DNA from: Sipunculus nudus
Taxonomy: Eukaryota; Annelida; Sipuncula; Golfingiida; Sipunculidae
Assembly (NCBI GenBank): GCA_026874595.1
Contig: CM049308.1
Span: 50,474,624 to 50,538,623, forward strand
Length of the DNA: 64,000 nucleotides
Direction of reading: 5' to 3'
The first letter of the stretch is position 1. Each line of letters opens with the position of its first letter. The translations under genes and the position numbers were made by a program. The notes below the pieces were generated by a model. It saw nothing but the letters and a program-made list of their open reading frames with translations. It was not told the origin of the DNA and searched no databases. This document shows positions 23,901-35,900 of this stretch, one piece after another.

Positions 23901-26900
23901 CATAGATCATTCATTACTAAACCTACATCAAGGGATTGGTGCATGGAGTTTGAAGTTTTAGTTCTTGAAGATTTGAGATTTCCAATATTTAACTTAGAAT
24001 TACATGCAAGATCAACAGACAAACATTTATCTCAGCCAAAAGTACACAATGCCACCAAATTGGACCTGAAGGCCATGCAAATTTGTACAAGGATTCCATG
24101 TGCACAAACCTGATGAAGAGAGTTACAATTTTGTTTAAAAGTATCATTTTATAAACACTGTACAAGTTTACTGCAGTTTTATTTTCTGTTACATGTGTTC
24201 CTACTCTACTTGTAATCCTTTCCACTATCCCTGTCCACCTGTTTATGTGATAATTTTTTTAAAATGTGCTGAAGCTTACCTTTATTTATCTCAGAGGCAA
24301 ATCAGACAAATGTTACAATTACTGCAAATAATACTATCCCACCTATGATCTTAAACAACATCCATTTAAAGAATTTTGGGGATGACTTTATTATTGTATA
24401 ATCTCCATATAACACTTTTGTTACATCACACGTGTCCCTCCTATGTAACACAGATAAAAAGAGATGGCCACTTTGAAACGATCATCTTTAGCAGCTCTTT
24501 CTAAACAGGTCAATATTGTCTTTGTGTTGCAAAGTAAATACACGAATATTTATTTCAAACTTGTTTCATTTACCATAAATCACCACATTAAGTCCTTTAA
24601 TAAAGCTAATTAGCAGTCGCAACCAATCTAGATATAAAAGAAATGTTGTGAAACTAGGTGGACAGTGCTGGAACAGTTTATAGTGATATACTATAGTCAA
24701 CATTACATACAAATATACATTGACAAACTAAATATATAAAATCAGACTGGAACTGCAGTGCATAAAATTAATCAAATTTGAGAAAGGGTTGCAGGTAAAG
24801 ATTTTCATATGTACAGACATTCTTTATACACATGCATAGGATAAGGAACAAATGTCCTCCAATGGATATAGATCAGAGAATCATTATTAATTCAAGAACA
24901 TGCCATTAATTTTAATTTTTAATCTCTCTCTCAAGCACTTGTAAATCACCTCAATCACATGGGTGTAGCGTTAGTATCCCCAGCACCAGTGTAGCAAACC
25001 AGACTACGCTTGCGAGGTACAGGCCTGCAGCAGCACAGAGCTGTGCTGTTACAGCCTTCACCAAGAACTGGTGGATACTTACTGGCTTCTTCTGATGGAT
25101 ACTTACGAGCCTGGCCAGATTTCAGTTCCGGCAGCTCGATACAGTGTACAAATACCAACTTATTTCCTGGTTTGTGCAAATGTTCGATGTACCCTGCAAG
25201 AAAGATGAAACATTAAATTAACACATCTGAAACTAGACTGATGCAAGTTTATATAACATGTGCAGTGTCTATGTACAGACATGAGAGCCACCTATGAATT
25301 AATCAATGAAGCAGATGTTCATTTATTCTGTGAATTGAGCAATGCTATACATATATAGTAAAACTAGAATACAGGTAGTCGACAAGCGACTACGTGTATC
25401 CGCCTAAATCAGAGTGGAACGGGTGAAGTGAGGCATGGATTAAGTGGCAAGGGGAAATAGAGTGAAGTGTTGCATATTAGCAGGGATGTCTGCAGCCAAA
25501 TTGTGTATGAAGGTTGCTCCCCCTACCACAAAATCCAGAAAGCCGTCCCAGTTGTATACATATGCAAAATTTAAGGCAGAAAAGTCAAACCACTACATGT
25601 ATATGAGTGATTTTAGCCCGTGGCAGACAATCAGATGGACGCTGAGCAAAAATGGTTGCAGGTGACGGCACCAGTTTTGCGTATGATAAAGAGCTATGTG
25701 AGAACTATACACATGCAAAACTTTGGCCCAATCGGTCAAACGGTTCCCAAGATATGAGCTTGGATGTCTGCTGCATAAACTAGAATGCAGGTGGCTCCAC
25801 CTATCATAAAATCAAGAGAGCTGTCGGGGATGTATAAACCTGCAAAATTTTAGCCAGATATGTCAAACCACTGCCGAGATATGAGTGATTTTATCCCATG
25901 GCAGACAAACAGACAGGAGCTGTGCACAAATGGCTGCAGGTGGCGCCACCAGTTTTGCGTATGTTAAAAAGCTCTCCAAGGGCTACATTTGTGCAAAAAA
26001 ATTTTCCTGATCGGTCAAACGGTTCCCGAGATATGAGCTTGGTTGTCTGCAGCGAGAACGTGAATGTAGGTGGTGCCACCTGTCACAAAATCAGAAAAGC
26101 TAACCAGGATGTATACGCATGCCAAATTTCAGGTGAATTAGTCAAGTCACTGCAGAGATATGAGTGATTTTAACCCAAGGCAGACAAACAGATGGACACT
26201 GTGCAAACATGGTTGCAGGTGGCGCCACCATTTTTTGTGTATGTTATAAAGCTCTCCAAGGGATACATTTGTGCAAAAAAATTTTCCTGATCAGTCAAAC
26301 GGTTCCCGAGATATGAGCTTGGATGTCTGCAGCGTAAACGTGAATGTAGGTGGTGCCACCTGTCACAAAATCAGAAAAGCTAACCAGGATGTATACGCAT
26401 GCCAAATTTCAGGTGAATTAGTCAAGTCACTGCAGAGATATGAGTGATTTTAACCCAAGGCAGACGAACAGATGGACACTGTGCAAACATGGTTGCAGGT
26501 GGCGCCACCATTTTTTGTGTATGTTATAAAGCTCTCAAAGGGATACATTTGTGCAAAAAAATTTTCCTGATCGGTCAAACGGTTCCCGAGATATGAGCTT
26601 GGATGTCTGCAGCGTAAACATGAATGTAGGTGGCACCACCTGTCACAAAATCAGAAAAGCTATCCAGGATGTATACGCATGCCAAATTTCAGGTGAATTA
26701 GTCAAGTCACTGCAGAGATATGAGTGGTTCTAACCCAAGGCAGACAAACAGATGGACACTGTGCAAACATGGTTGCAGGTGGCGCCACCATTTTTGTGTA
26801 TCTGCCATGATATATCTAATGATTTTTTTATCAAAACATACAAAAAAAGGTAACAAGGGACCCATGGGTCATGTCGCTCAGCTGATCATGATTGGACTAT

Positions 26901-29900
26901 AAATGTTTCTCCACTGTGATACTATATCGAGTTGATAAAGCTTATGAATATCATGGACATGTTGGGCTATTATAAAGGAATGTAATGTAATATGTGAGTA
27001 AATGATAAATGAAATTACCTGACTGATGGATTAATAGTCAAATATAGTGGTTTATTTTTTATTTATTTAGGAGGGGTTGAAAATTGTGATATATTTGAGC
27101 AAATACGAATGCAATGACAGCAGTAATAAGCAGTAGTAGAATGATGATAAGGCTATTTGTTGAAGGATCTAAAGTGTATGGTAGTCTGCAAGCTTTCAAT
27201 TTGACAGATATGATGTTATGATTAACTATGCTGATGAAGTGATTTATGAATTTGTGACTGTATGACACAATATCTCTTTAGTCTTGAAAAGGTACTTTAT
27301 TGTGATGCCCACTATGTCTACATATTACACAATATTGAAATAATTTTTGGCATGTACATAGGTACCTATGGAAGAATAGTTATACAAAATATTAAAGTAT
27401 GAATATATCTGATTCATCTTGTTCTTGCTTACTGAGGCTTACTTTGGGATGGGGTTCGGAGAAGGGAAAAGTAAGGGCAGCACGAAGGTGGATGTAGAAA
27501 TATTCTATTGTAATGTTTTTCATTTATATAAGAATATGAAAACTTAGAGGAAAGGGGCCCTCCTACTTGGTTATAGTAAAGTTCTAAATATATGATTGCA
27601 AACTAATACTCTGACAAGACTATCATGAAGAAAAACAGTAAAAGCTTTGAGATACTGTGATGCATATGAAAATTTACAGATGGACAGGCAAGTGGACAGA
27701 ATGGACTAATACCTTTATTTAACTTTCAAGGGAATAATGCATTTAAGTTTATATATAATCCTATTTTTTTTAAGCATATCCATTTTTTCCATTAAGAAGT
27801 TTTTATATGAATCATTTTTTTTATTTACAGGTTTTATAAATTTTTAATTAAAAAAAACCTGAAAATATAAGTTAAAACATTAGAATTGTTGCAAAAGTTG
27901 CAATCATTATATATACAGAGTAAAAAACTGAAACTATAAGTTAAAATATTAGAATTGTTGCAAAAATTGCAATCATCATATATCCAGAGTGTAGCTCATA
28001 TTGGGTCATATTATGCATACACATATATTTTATTATTTTAAATCATAAATATTTAAACTGAATTTAAAAGAAAATAATGCCACAACATGGCATCTACAAG
28101 AATATTCCTTGAATCACTATTAAAAAGTTTTGCACATTTGAGTTTTCAGTACATGCTTAATTTTATTCACCAAAATAAAATAAAAGATTCAGTAAATTTG
28201 ATAAAATAAAACATCTTTCAAATAAAGTATACACACTGTTGGTTGAATGAGGGACAAAAAATATCATTGTGCTAATTACTATCCCAGTTTTAATTAATTA
28301 CTGGAATTAATAGTCAATTTCACACCTGGTGAAGTTTTTACTCCTCTGAAGGGCAGAGAGGAAGCCTGCTGGTAGTGGCCAAGCTGACCCAAGGCAAGCT
28401 GCCTGGGGTGGGTTACATAATGCAAGTGAAGGCTGTACTACTAGGTGGGCTAGATGTAAACAACACTTGACATGGTGTATGAAAACATGAATAAAAGCTA
28501 TTCTTCGCAGGGTTGGCACAATCTTCCCGGAGGGAAGGGAAGGGAAGGGAAGAAATACTTTCTTCCCGGAAGGGAAGAAATACTTTCTTCCCACCATTTC
28601 TTCCCAGGGAAGAAATAGATTTACAACATACCTGTCATTCACGTTGTTCAAGTGACATTTTGGCATATCATATTTGTGCAAATCAGAGAGACAACTTTTG
28701 TTATATAAAAAGCTTGCAAACAGACCCTTAGTAGGTGATTGTTATGTGATTTGAGTGATGGGGCTGGATGGTATAGTCTTTAGCCGAGTTGTTGTTGCTG
28801 GTGCTGAAGGCTTGGCTTCTACTGAGTGATTAAGATGAGTACATACACTGCAGGGATGGAGTTTGGCTTGTAGAGTTGAGCTGGTGTTTGGCTGAATAAT
28901 TAGGATGAACTCAACATGAGTACATACCCTGCAGGGGTGGAGTTTGGCTTGGACAGTTGAGCTGAGTAATTAGGATGAACTCAACATCAACTCACACTCC
29001 AGTGGACTTGAGCTGGTGTTTTGGTGAATAATTAGGATGAACTCAACATGAGTACATACCCTGCAGGGGTGGAGTTTGGCTTGGACAGTTGAGCTGAGTA
29101 ATTAGGATAAACTCAACATCAACTCACACTCCAGTGGTGCCTGCACTGTGGGGTTGGTTTTCCAGCTGAGTAATTAAGATGAGCTCAAGCTGAGTTCATT
29201 TTGAGTAACTGCTCACTAATGAGTAGATTACTTAGTTACTGGTCTAGAGGAGGGCTGATATAACCTGACCATATAAAACATTGACATAACTGATCTGCCT
29301 CAGTCTGGATGAGTGAGATAAAGTGTCAGTGTCACTGTTCTCAGTTTGTCAGTTTGATGATTTTATAATGTACAAGGGTGGCAGGAATAGGAAGCCAGTA
29401 TGGGCTCACTACACAGAAGTCCAGACAGATGGAAAAATGATGGTTGAATGCAACTACTGCAAAAGTAAACAGCTGCCTAAAGCATGCAGAATGGAGAATC
29501 ACTATAAGAAGTGTACCAGCAAGCCAAGTGTTACAGCACCTGTGGGAAATAAGCGCCCACTGATTTCCGAAGATGTCTGCAAACAACCACCTGCCAAGAA
29601 GATATCACAAGGCGGCCTTGATGCTCATGTGTTGCGCACATCAGAGAGTTCAAAGAACAAGATTGACCAGAACCTAGCCAGATTTTTCTTCGCCTGTAAT
29701 GTTCCCTTCTCAGTTGTGGAACATCCATCCTTCCTGGCATTGTTAGAGACTCTACGACCAGGGTATGCACCGCCAACCAGGAAGACACTGGCAGGAAAAC
29801 TTCTGGATCAAGTCTGCACGGAACTGGAGAACGAAATGAAGAAGGACCTGCAGGACCAGGTGGTTACCCTCGTGGAAGATGGATGGTCCAATATACATAA

Positions 29901-32900
29901 TGACCCTGTGGTTGCAACATGCTTACAGACAGACTCTAAAACCTACTTTCTGGATGGTATTGAAACTGGTGATCTTCCAAAAACTGCTGAAAACTGTAAG
30001 AACTTATGTCAACAGAGCATAAAGAATGCTGAACAGCGCTTTGGTTGTGTTGTAAAAAATATAGTTACAGACAACGCAAAGAACATGGAGAGGATGAGGG
30101 ATGCCCTTCAAAAAGACGATCCAGAATTGAATGTCTACGGTTGCTCAGCTCACTGGTTGAACTTACTTGGTGCTGATTTGACTCCTACTGCTGTCATCAA
30201 ACACATTGTAGAGATAAACAAGTACTACCGTAATCATCATCGTCCATCAGCCTGGTTGAAGGAGCACACAGGTAGTGTTAGACCTCAGCTTCCTGGTGAC
30301 ACCCGCTGGAAAAGTCAGCTTCACACAGTGGACACCTACCTGACCAACCGAGCATTCATGGTACTTATCACCCAGGACCACGAATGTGACATTGATCGAA
30401 GCATTATTACCAAGGTCAATGATCACAATCTCTTCTGTCAAGCCAGGGATCTACGAGATCAGCTCAAGCCTATCGCTAATGCTCTTGACATCTGCCAACA
30501 TGACAACACTGGTCTTGCCCAAGCGTGTGAGGTTTGGCTGGACCTACTGGATCATCCAGAACTCCAGGGCCACAGGGCTGCTGTCTCCAAGAGATTCAAC
30601 CAAGCAGTCCAGCCATGTCTACTGGCAGCTCACCTACTACATCCAACATACCAAGGTCAGCGACTCACTACTGGACAGCAGCAGCAAGTTATGGACTGGT
30701 TGGCAAAGCGTATCCCAGAGTACATCGCAGCTGCAATCAGCTTTCAGACGAAGTCCCCACCATATCCAGCATTCTACTTCTCTGCCACATCACTGCCTGC
30801 CGTAACTTGGTGGAGGGGAATCAAGAAAGCCAGCCCTACTCTACCTGCAGGATTTGCCGAGTTAGCAGTGAATCTCCACACAGCATGTGCATCCTCTGCA
30901 TCCATTGAACGCGTGTTCTCAACCAAGGGTATGGTCCAGCCAAAACTTCGAAACAGACTTGGTGTGGAGCGTACAAATAAGCTTGTGTTTGCATACAGGA
31001 TGCTGCGGGGAAGCCATGTTTTGGACTATTGAATTCAGTGTTCTGTATAAAATATTAGTCTAGATTGAGTGTTTATATATGAATAACAATGTGTACATAT
31101 TGAACAACAGATACATTATTCTGTGGCTCTGTTATATCTGCATGTTTAGCTATGTTATATATTATTAATAAAGGTTTGTGGGAACATGTGGACAAAAGTC
31201 ATTAGTTTCTTCCCTAACTTCCTTTTCTTCCCAGAAACTTCCTTTTCTTCCCAGAAACTTCCTTTTCTTCCCTGGGAAAGGAAGAAATACCTTTCTTCCC
31301 GGAAGTTTGCCAACCCTTATTCTTCCAATCAATTTCTTTGAAACTTCAGATTTTAAAAGATTAAATCCTTATGTATATATGCTGTGAAAATTAAATCAAC
31401 AGTGCCAAAGTTGGACAAAATTTAAGGTATTGATTTTTTATTTATGCTAATAACAAAAAATTTGCAAAATTCAGATCTAATTTTGGGTAAACAATTGAAT
31501 CTTGATTAAATTAAATTCCTGAAAAAAAGTCTCTAGGTTCAGCAATTCTCATGTTAAGTGAGTAAATATATTTCCTGATTTTTAAAAAAATTGCATTATG
31601 TTTTGGCCCATAACTTCAAAATAATACCCAATACTGACCTAATTTTTGGTATGTTCATAGAAAATGTATGAAAGAATGTGAATACTAAAAATGATCAAAA
31701 CAGATCAGTGGTTTTGAAGTGTAACAATGGCTTTTTTATGGAAAACAGGAGTTTTTTCCCCTTAATATCTCGAAGGAATGAAGTCCTAATGACCCAATTT
31801 TCGGTATGGTAGGAGATTTTGGGGACATCTAAAATTATGCCAACAGCCTGGGGAGCATAGAGATGTGCACCGAATGACCTACAGTCATCAAAGTGGACTG
31901 CTTGACAATGTAAGGGAATACAACAAGAGCCTCCGAAAAAATTCAATAACTAGCCTAATTTTGCAGCTTTTATTTTCAAATTTCAGATTTTATCAGATTA
32001 AATCCTTATGTATACATGCTGTGAAAATTAAATCCACAGTACTAACAGGAAAAAAACGTGCTGTGGCCAAAGTTGGGCAAAATTTAAGGTACCAATTTTA
32101 TATTTTTGCCAATATTTAAAAAAATTTAACAGATTTTGATCTAATATTTGGTATACAATTAAATTTTGATTAATTAAAGTTGTATTACTGGAAAAAAAGT
32201 CCCTACCTTTAACACTTTTGGTCTTAAGTGACCAAATATCTTCCTGATTTTTTTTACAAAGTTCATTATGTTTGGGCCCATAACTTTTTTAAATTATAAA
32301 ATACTGACTTAATTTCTGGCATGTACATAGAAACTATATAGAGTAATATTAATGGTAAATATGAAGAAAACCAGATGAGTGGTTTTGATATTAGGCAGTC
32401 CTGAAGTGTGAAAATAGATGTCTAATAAAAAATAGAGGTTTTTCCTTAATATCTCGAAGGAATGAAGTCCTATTGACCCAATTTTCGGCATAGTAGGATA
32501 TCTTGGGGACATCTAACTGTATGCCGAATTTCAGATTCGTAGGTCCAATGGTGTCAAAACGTGCCAGTCTTACGGACGGACATCCGGACAGACAGACGGA
32601 CAATGGACCACGACTATAGCTCAGATGACTTATAGTCAGCTGAGCTAAAAAATTAAACAGAACCCGCCCATAGATTTCAGTGCCTGAGAACTATACCTTT
32701 TTCGCCTTATAGTGCTGTTTACAATTAGTTCAAAACTATAAATAAAATTTATATATTTAAATAAAAACAACTATGATCTACTACATGATTAAGTCCCACT
32801 GGAAATAACCAGGAAATATTCAACATGATCAGCTTGTCAGTCTATACAGTAAACAAACTATACTCTAACAACACATATATGAATTTTCTGTAGGATTATA

Positions 32901-35900
32901 TGAGGATGAATGTACACAGACTGGGCCTCTCCTTAAAAGTATATATTAAGAGGATATAATGGAGATATATACCCCATGAAAACTGTATCTGGTGAAGGTT
33001 AAGGCATTTCCTGCTAACAATATGATAACATTAGAAAAGATAACAAGTATAAAAGAGTGGGAGTAAACAGTGCCTACAGACAAGTCATAAGATTGCCATA
33101 CTAGAGAGGTATAATCTCCTTACCCAGTGAGACAAGGCTGAGAGGGAACAAACCTGACTATACCCTAGGAATATTAGAAAGAGTTCTAGGTAAGTCTTCC
33201 ATTAATAATCTAGCAATCATCAACAGTCAGAGTCAGATTCATGGTCTTCTAGTTCCCATACAAGTGTACTGTATCTGTTACTGTTATGTCCAGTCAGAAT
33301 AATTAACCGTTACATTCAGTGAGATTCAGCAATTGTTATTCAACTCTTAAGTTGTTACTGTAAAGTCCTACATTTTTTTATAAACTTTGTCAATGTTTCA
33401 CATGGACTCCTACAGTTTCAATGACTTTATCCTAGGAGCAGCCATACAACAATCTTATCAAGTGATAATATCCACAAAAGTACTCCCCAATAACAACTTG
33501 GCCTCAAGTTGACAAGCACACTACTGGATGATTGTTAATCTTTGATGGAATAGTTGTTGGTCAATGGTAGTATTATCAGCACAGGCTTGAAATGCACAAT
33601 GTAAATATGCAATGGACAGTATTTTGTGACAAGCACTAACTCACTAGGTCAAAACCAAGTCCAAGAAAAGATAAGAGGTCAAAGCCCTTTCCCCATGAAA
33701 ACAACACAATGAACATAGCAGCCACCTGTGCACAGCTGTGATTTGGTTAAGGGTTTTTAATCCAAATGATTATCAGTTCACTTTATATTGTTAACAATGA
33801 TAATATGCTCCTGGAGAGATATAAACAGTACAAAGTTCTGCTCCCAGATGACACTAAGATTAAGCATCATAATATACCGGGGCATTTAATATACACTGCT
33901 GCCCTAATTAATAACCAAATATCCAAAATAAGTTACTTTCCCAGTTAAACAATTTTGCATGTCCCCGATTGCAAGGATACTTTAAACCTTTCAGCTATAA
34001 TGTTTATACATAGATATCTTCCACATATTTATGCATAAAACTGCCCCTATATTCCAACTTCTGACCTCCTTTTTTCATACCTTCAAAGGTATCACTTTGC
34101 GTATTAACTTCATTTTTGAGAAAGTCTTTTAACTTTCAAATTAAATACATTCTTCTTTTCATAAATATCCTGAAAAGTACATGACTGAATCTGAATTATC
34201 TGCATTTCACAAAGTTTTATCTATCTAATAATATCAATAATTTATAAATTAAATATATATGATTTATGGATGAGAAAGGCATCAATCTACAGGCAGAATG
34301 CATCTCTCCTTGACATTTTTAATATTCTGAAAAGCTGGCATGGTAATCTTCAGAATCACCACTTGTAACATCATTTCGCAAAATAGTGCAAAAACCCTCC
34401 TTTTATTTACTTAATTTTGAGCTGTCTTTAAATACCTATTTATCAGCTCTGACAATTATTATAATTATAAATTTTATAATTCTTCATGAAGAAATAACAC
34501 TTCAAAGTCTGTATTAACAGGCTTTGACAGCAGGGCTGGTATGATTTAAATTGTGATGTAAATCATGATCTAAATCATTGTAAAAAAGTCATAAAAATCA
34601 TCAAATTGATTTATTTTTAAAGTTAATTGACCAAATGCGATGGATATTACAACATTATGAATTACATAACATAAAAAAAAAATCACCCACTGCAGTTCCT
34701 CTATGACAAAACTTCAAAATAGTCTGAAATTATTTGTTGTTAGCCTTGTATTTACACTGACCATGATACATACTTCAAAATAAACACTATCATTCAAGTT
34801 AATTTGGCAACCAGTGTCCTATACAGGACATGATAAAATATCCAGCTGTTTTATTAAAAAGATTGTCTTCCAATGCAGCATTATTTTTAAATATACTGAT
34901 AAAATGTAAGGAAGATATACACAATTATTTACTTAAGATTCTAATAAAGACCCAGTAGTGGTGAACAAAACCAGCAATGTTGCATGGGATTAACATGCGA
35001 CACATTCTATTCTCATAAACTAAAACTAAGTAGAGAAGACTGACAGATCATTGACATTCAAACACTGTATTTTACATAATTTTTTTTTTCAATTTGATTT
35101 TGTTTTGTAATTGGCCATTAAATGTAAGTAAGCAGGCATATTATAGGGTTATAGTACAAGATCAGCCTGAAATGACATGTTGGAATCAGGTTGGCCAACG
35201 GTCACAATTTAATAACAAAACACTTTCTATTAAGTTCCTTTTATTCTACCGGTACATATTACTTTCTAAAAGACTTTGAAATACCGCCATAATAACCTGC
35301 ATTATAAAACCTGTTAATTTAGTTGATAAAAATTGAGGAAGTGATTAATTCATAATAAGGTGATTTAAATCAATAAAAGTCAATTTAAATAAAAAAAAAG
35401 TAAAAAAATCATTTTTTTTTTATAAAAGATGATTTTTTACCAGCCCTGTTTGACAGAGATATTAACTACACAATCATAGCTATTTTTTCATGCATGCAGT
35501 TCACAAACCACATGTATCAGCAATTTTTTAAAAGAAAATTATAAAAGAATACTACATCATGATCAGAAGAGAAATCTCTCAGGCAAAAAGGGGCAGGCAA
35601 TATACACAGAAGCTATAGAAGCTCTGCAGGGTTCTACTTCTAGTGCCAAGAAATGCCATGCCTCAGTAGCTGAGCTACGTGACTGGTGGGAGAGGAACCG
35701 TTATTGGTATGGTCTTACCCGAGGCTACTCAGTAACCATTCAAGCCATTAAGTATTTACGACAGATGACACACGTAAACAAGTCCAGTCCACGGGTGTGT
35801 CCTGTCTTCATGTAAACAAGAACACGACTGGCCACGGGGTAACCGGGTGCTCTGACCTCTCTGCACCAGCGATGATGCAATTTTCCCCAACCGAAAACTG

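Larger units (their letters stand above)
13175..25106 (-). other. Universal stress protein intron 2 (11.9 kb, repeat-rich)
   Basis: Bounded by the strong exon 2 donor (GTAAGT) and the exon 3 acceptor. It contains, from low to high coordinate: family A copies (13539-14386, 15017-16788), family B tandem units (14702-17860), the 33-bp satellite (19400-20880) and a Harbinger-type MITE (23491-23776). I see no gene in 17900-19390 or in 20880-23480; open frames there have no recognisable features. Confidence 0.85.
26853..32648 (+). mobile_element. Family A element interrupted by the hAT transposon
   Basis: Left end ACAAGGGACCCATGGGTCAT with GCTCAGCTGA at 26853; right end a GGACAGACAGACGGACAATG tract and the AGCTCAG...CTGAGCT hairpin ending at 32648. 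Between them, outside the hAT insertion, diverged family A sequence is recognisable (28081-28140; 31330-31850; 31930-32640). The two last segments overlap in content, pointing to an internal duplication. Confidence 0.55.

Noticed and set aside
25891-26902. Several 60-89 residue frames with similar sequences
   Set aside because: They are translations of the 280-bp repeat units of a non-autonomous Helitron-like element, not a protein family.
35640-35700. tRNA D-arm-like CGTAGCTCAGCTACTGAGG on the minus strand
   Set aside because: No matching T-arm or B box lies downstream at the required distance.
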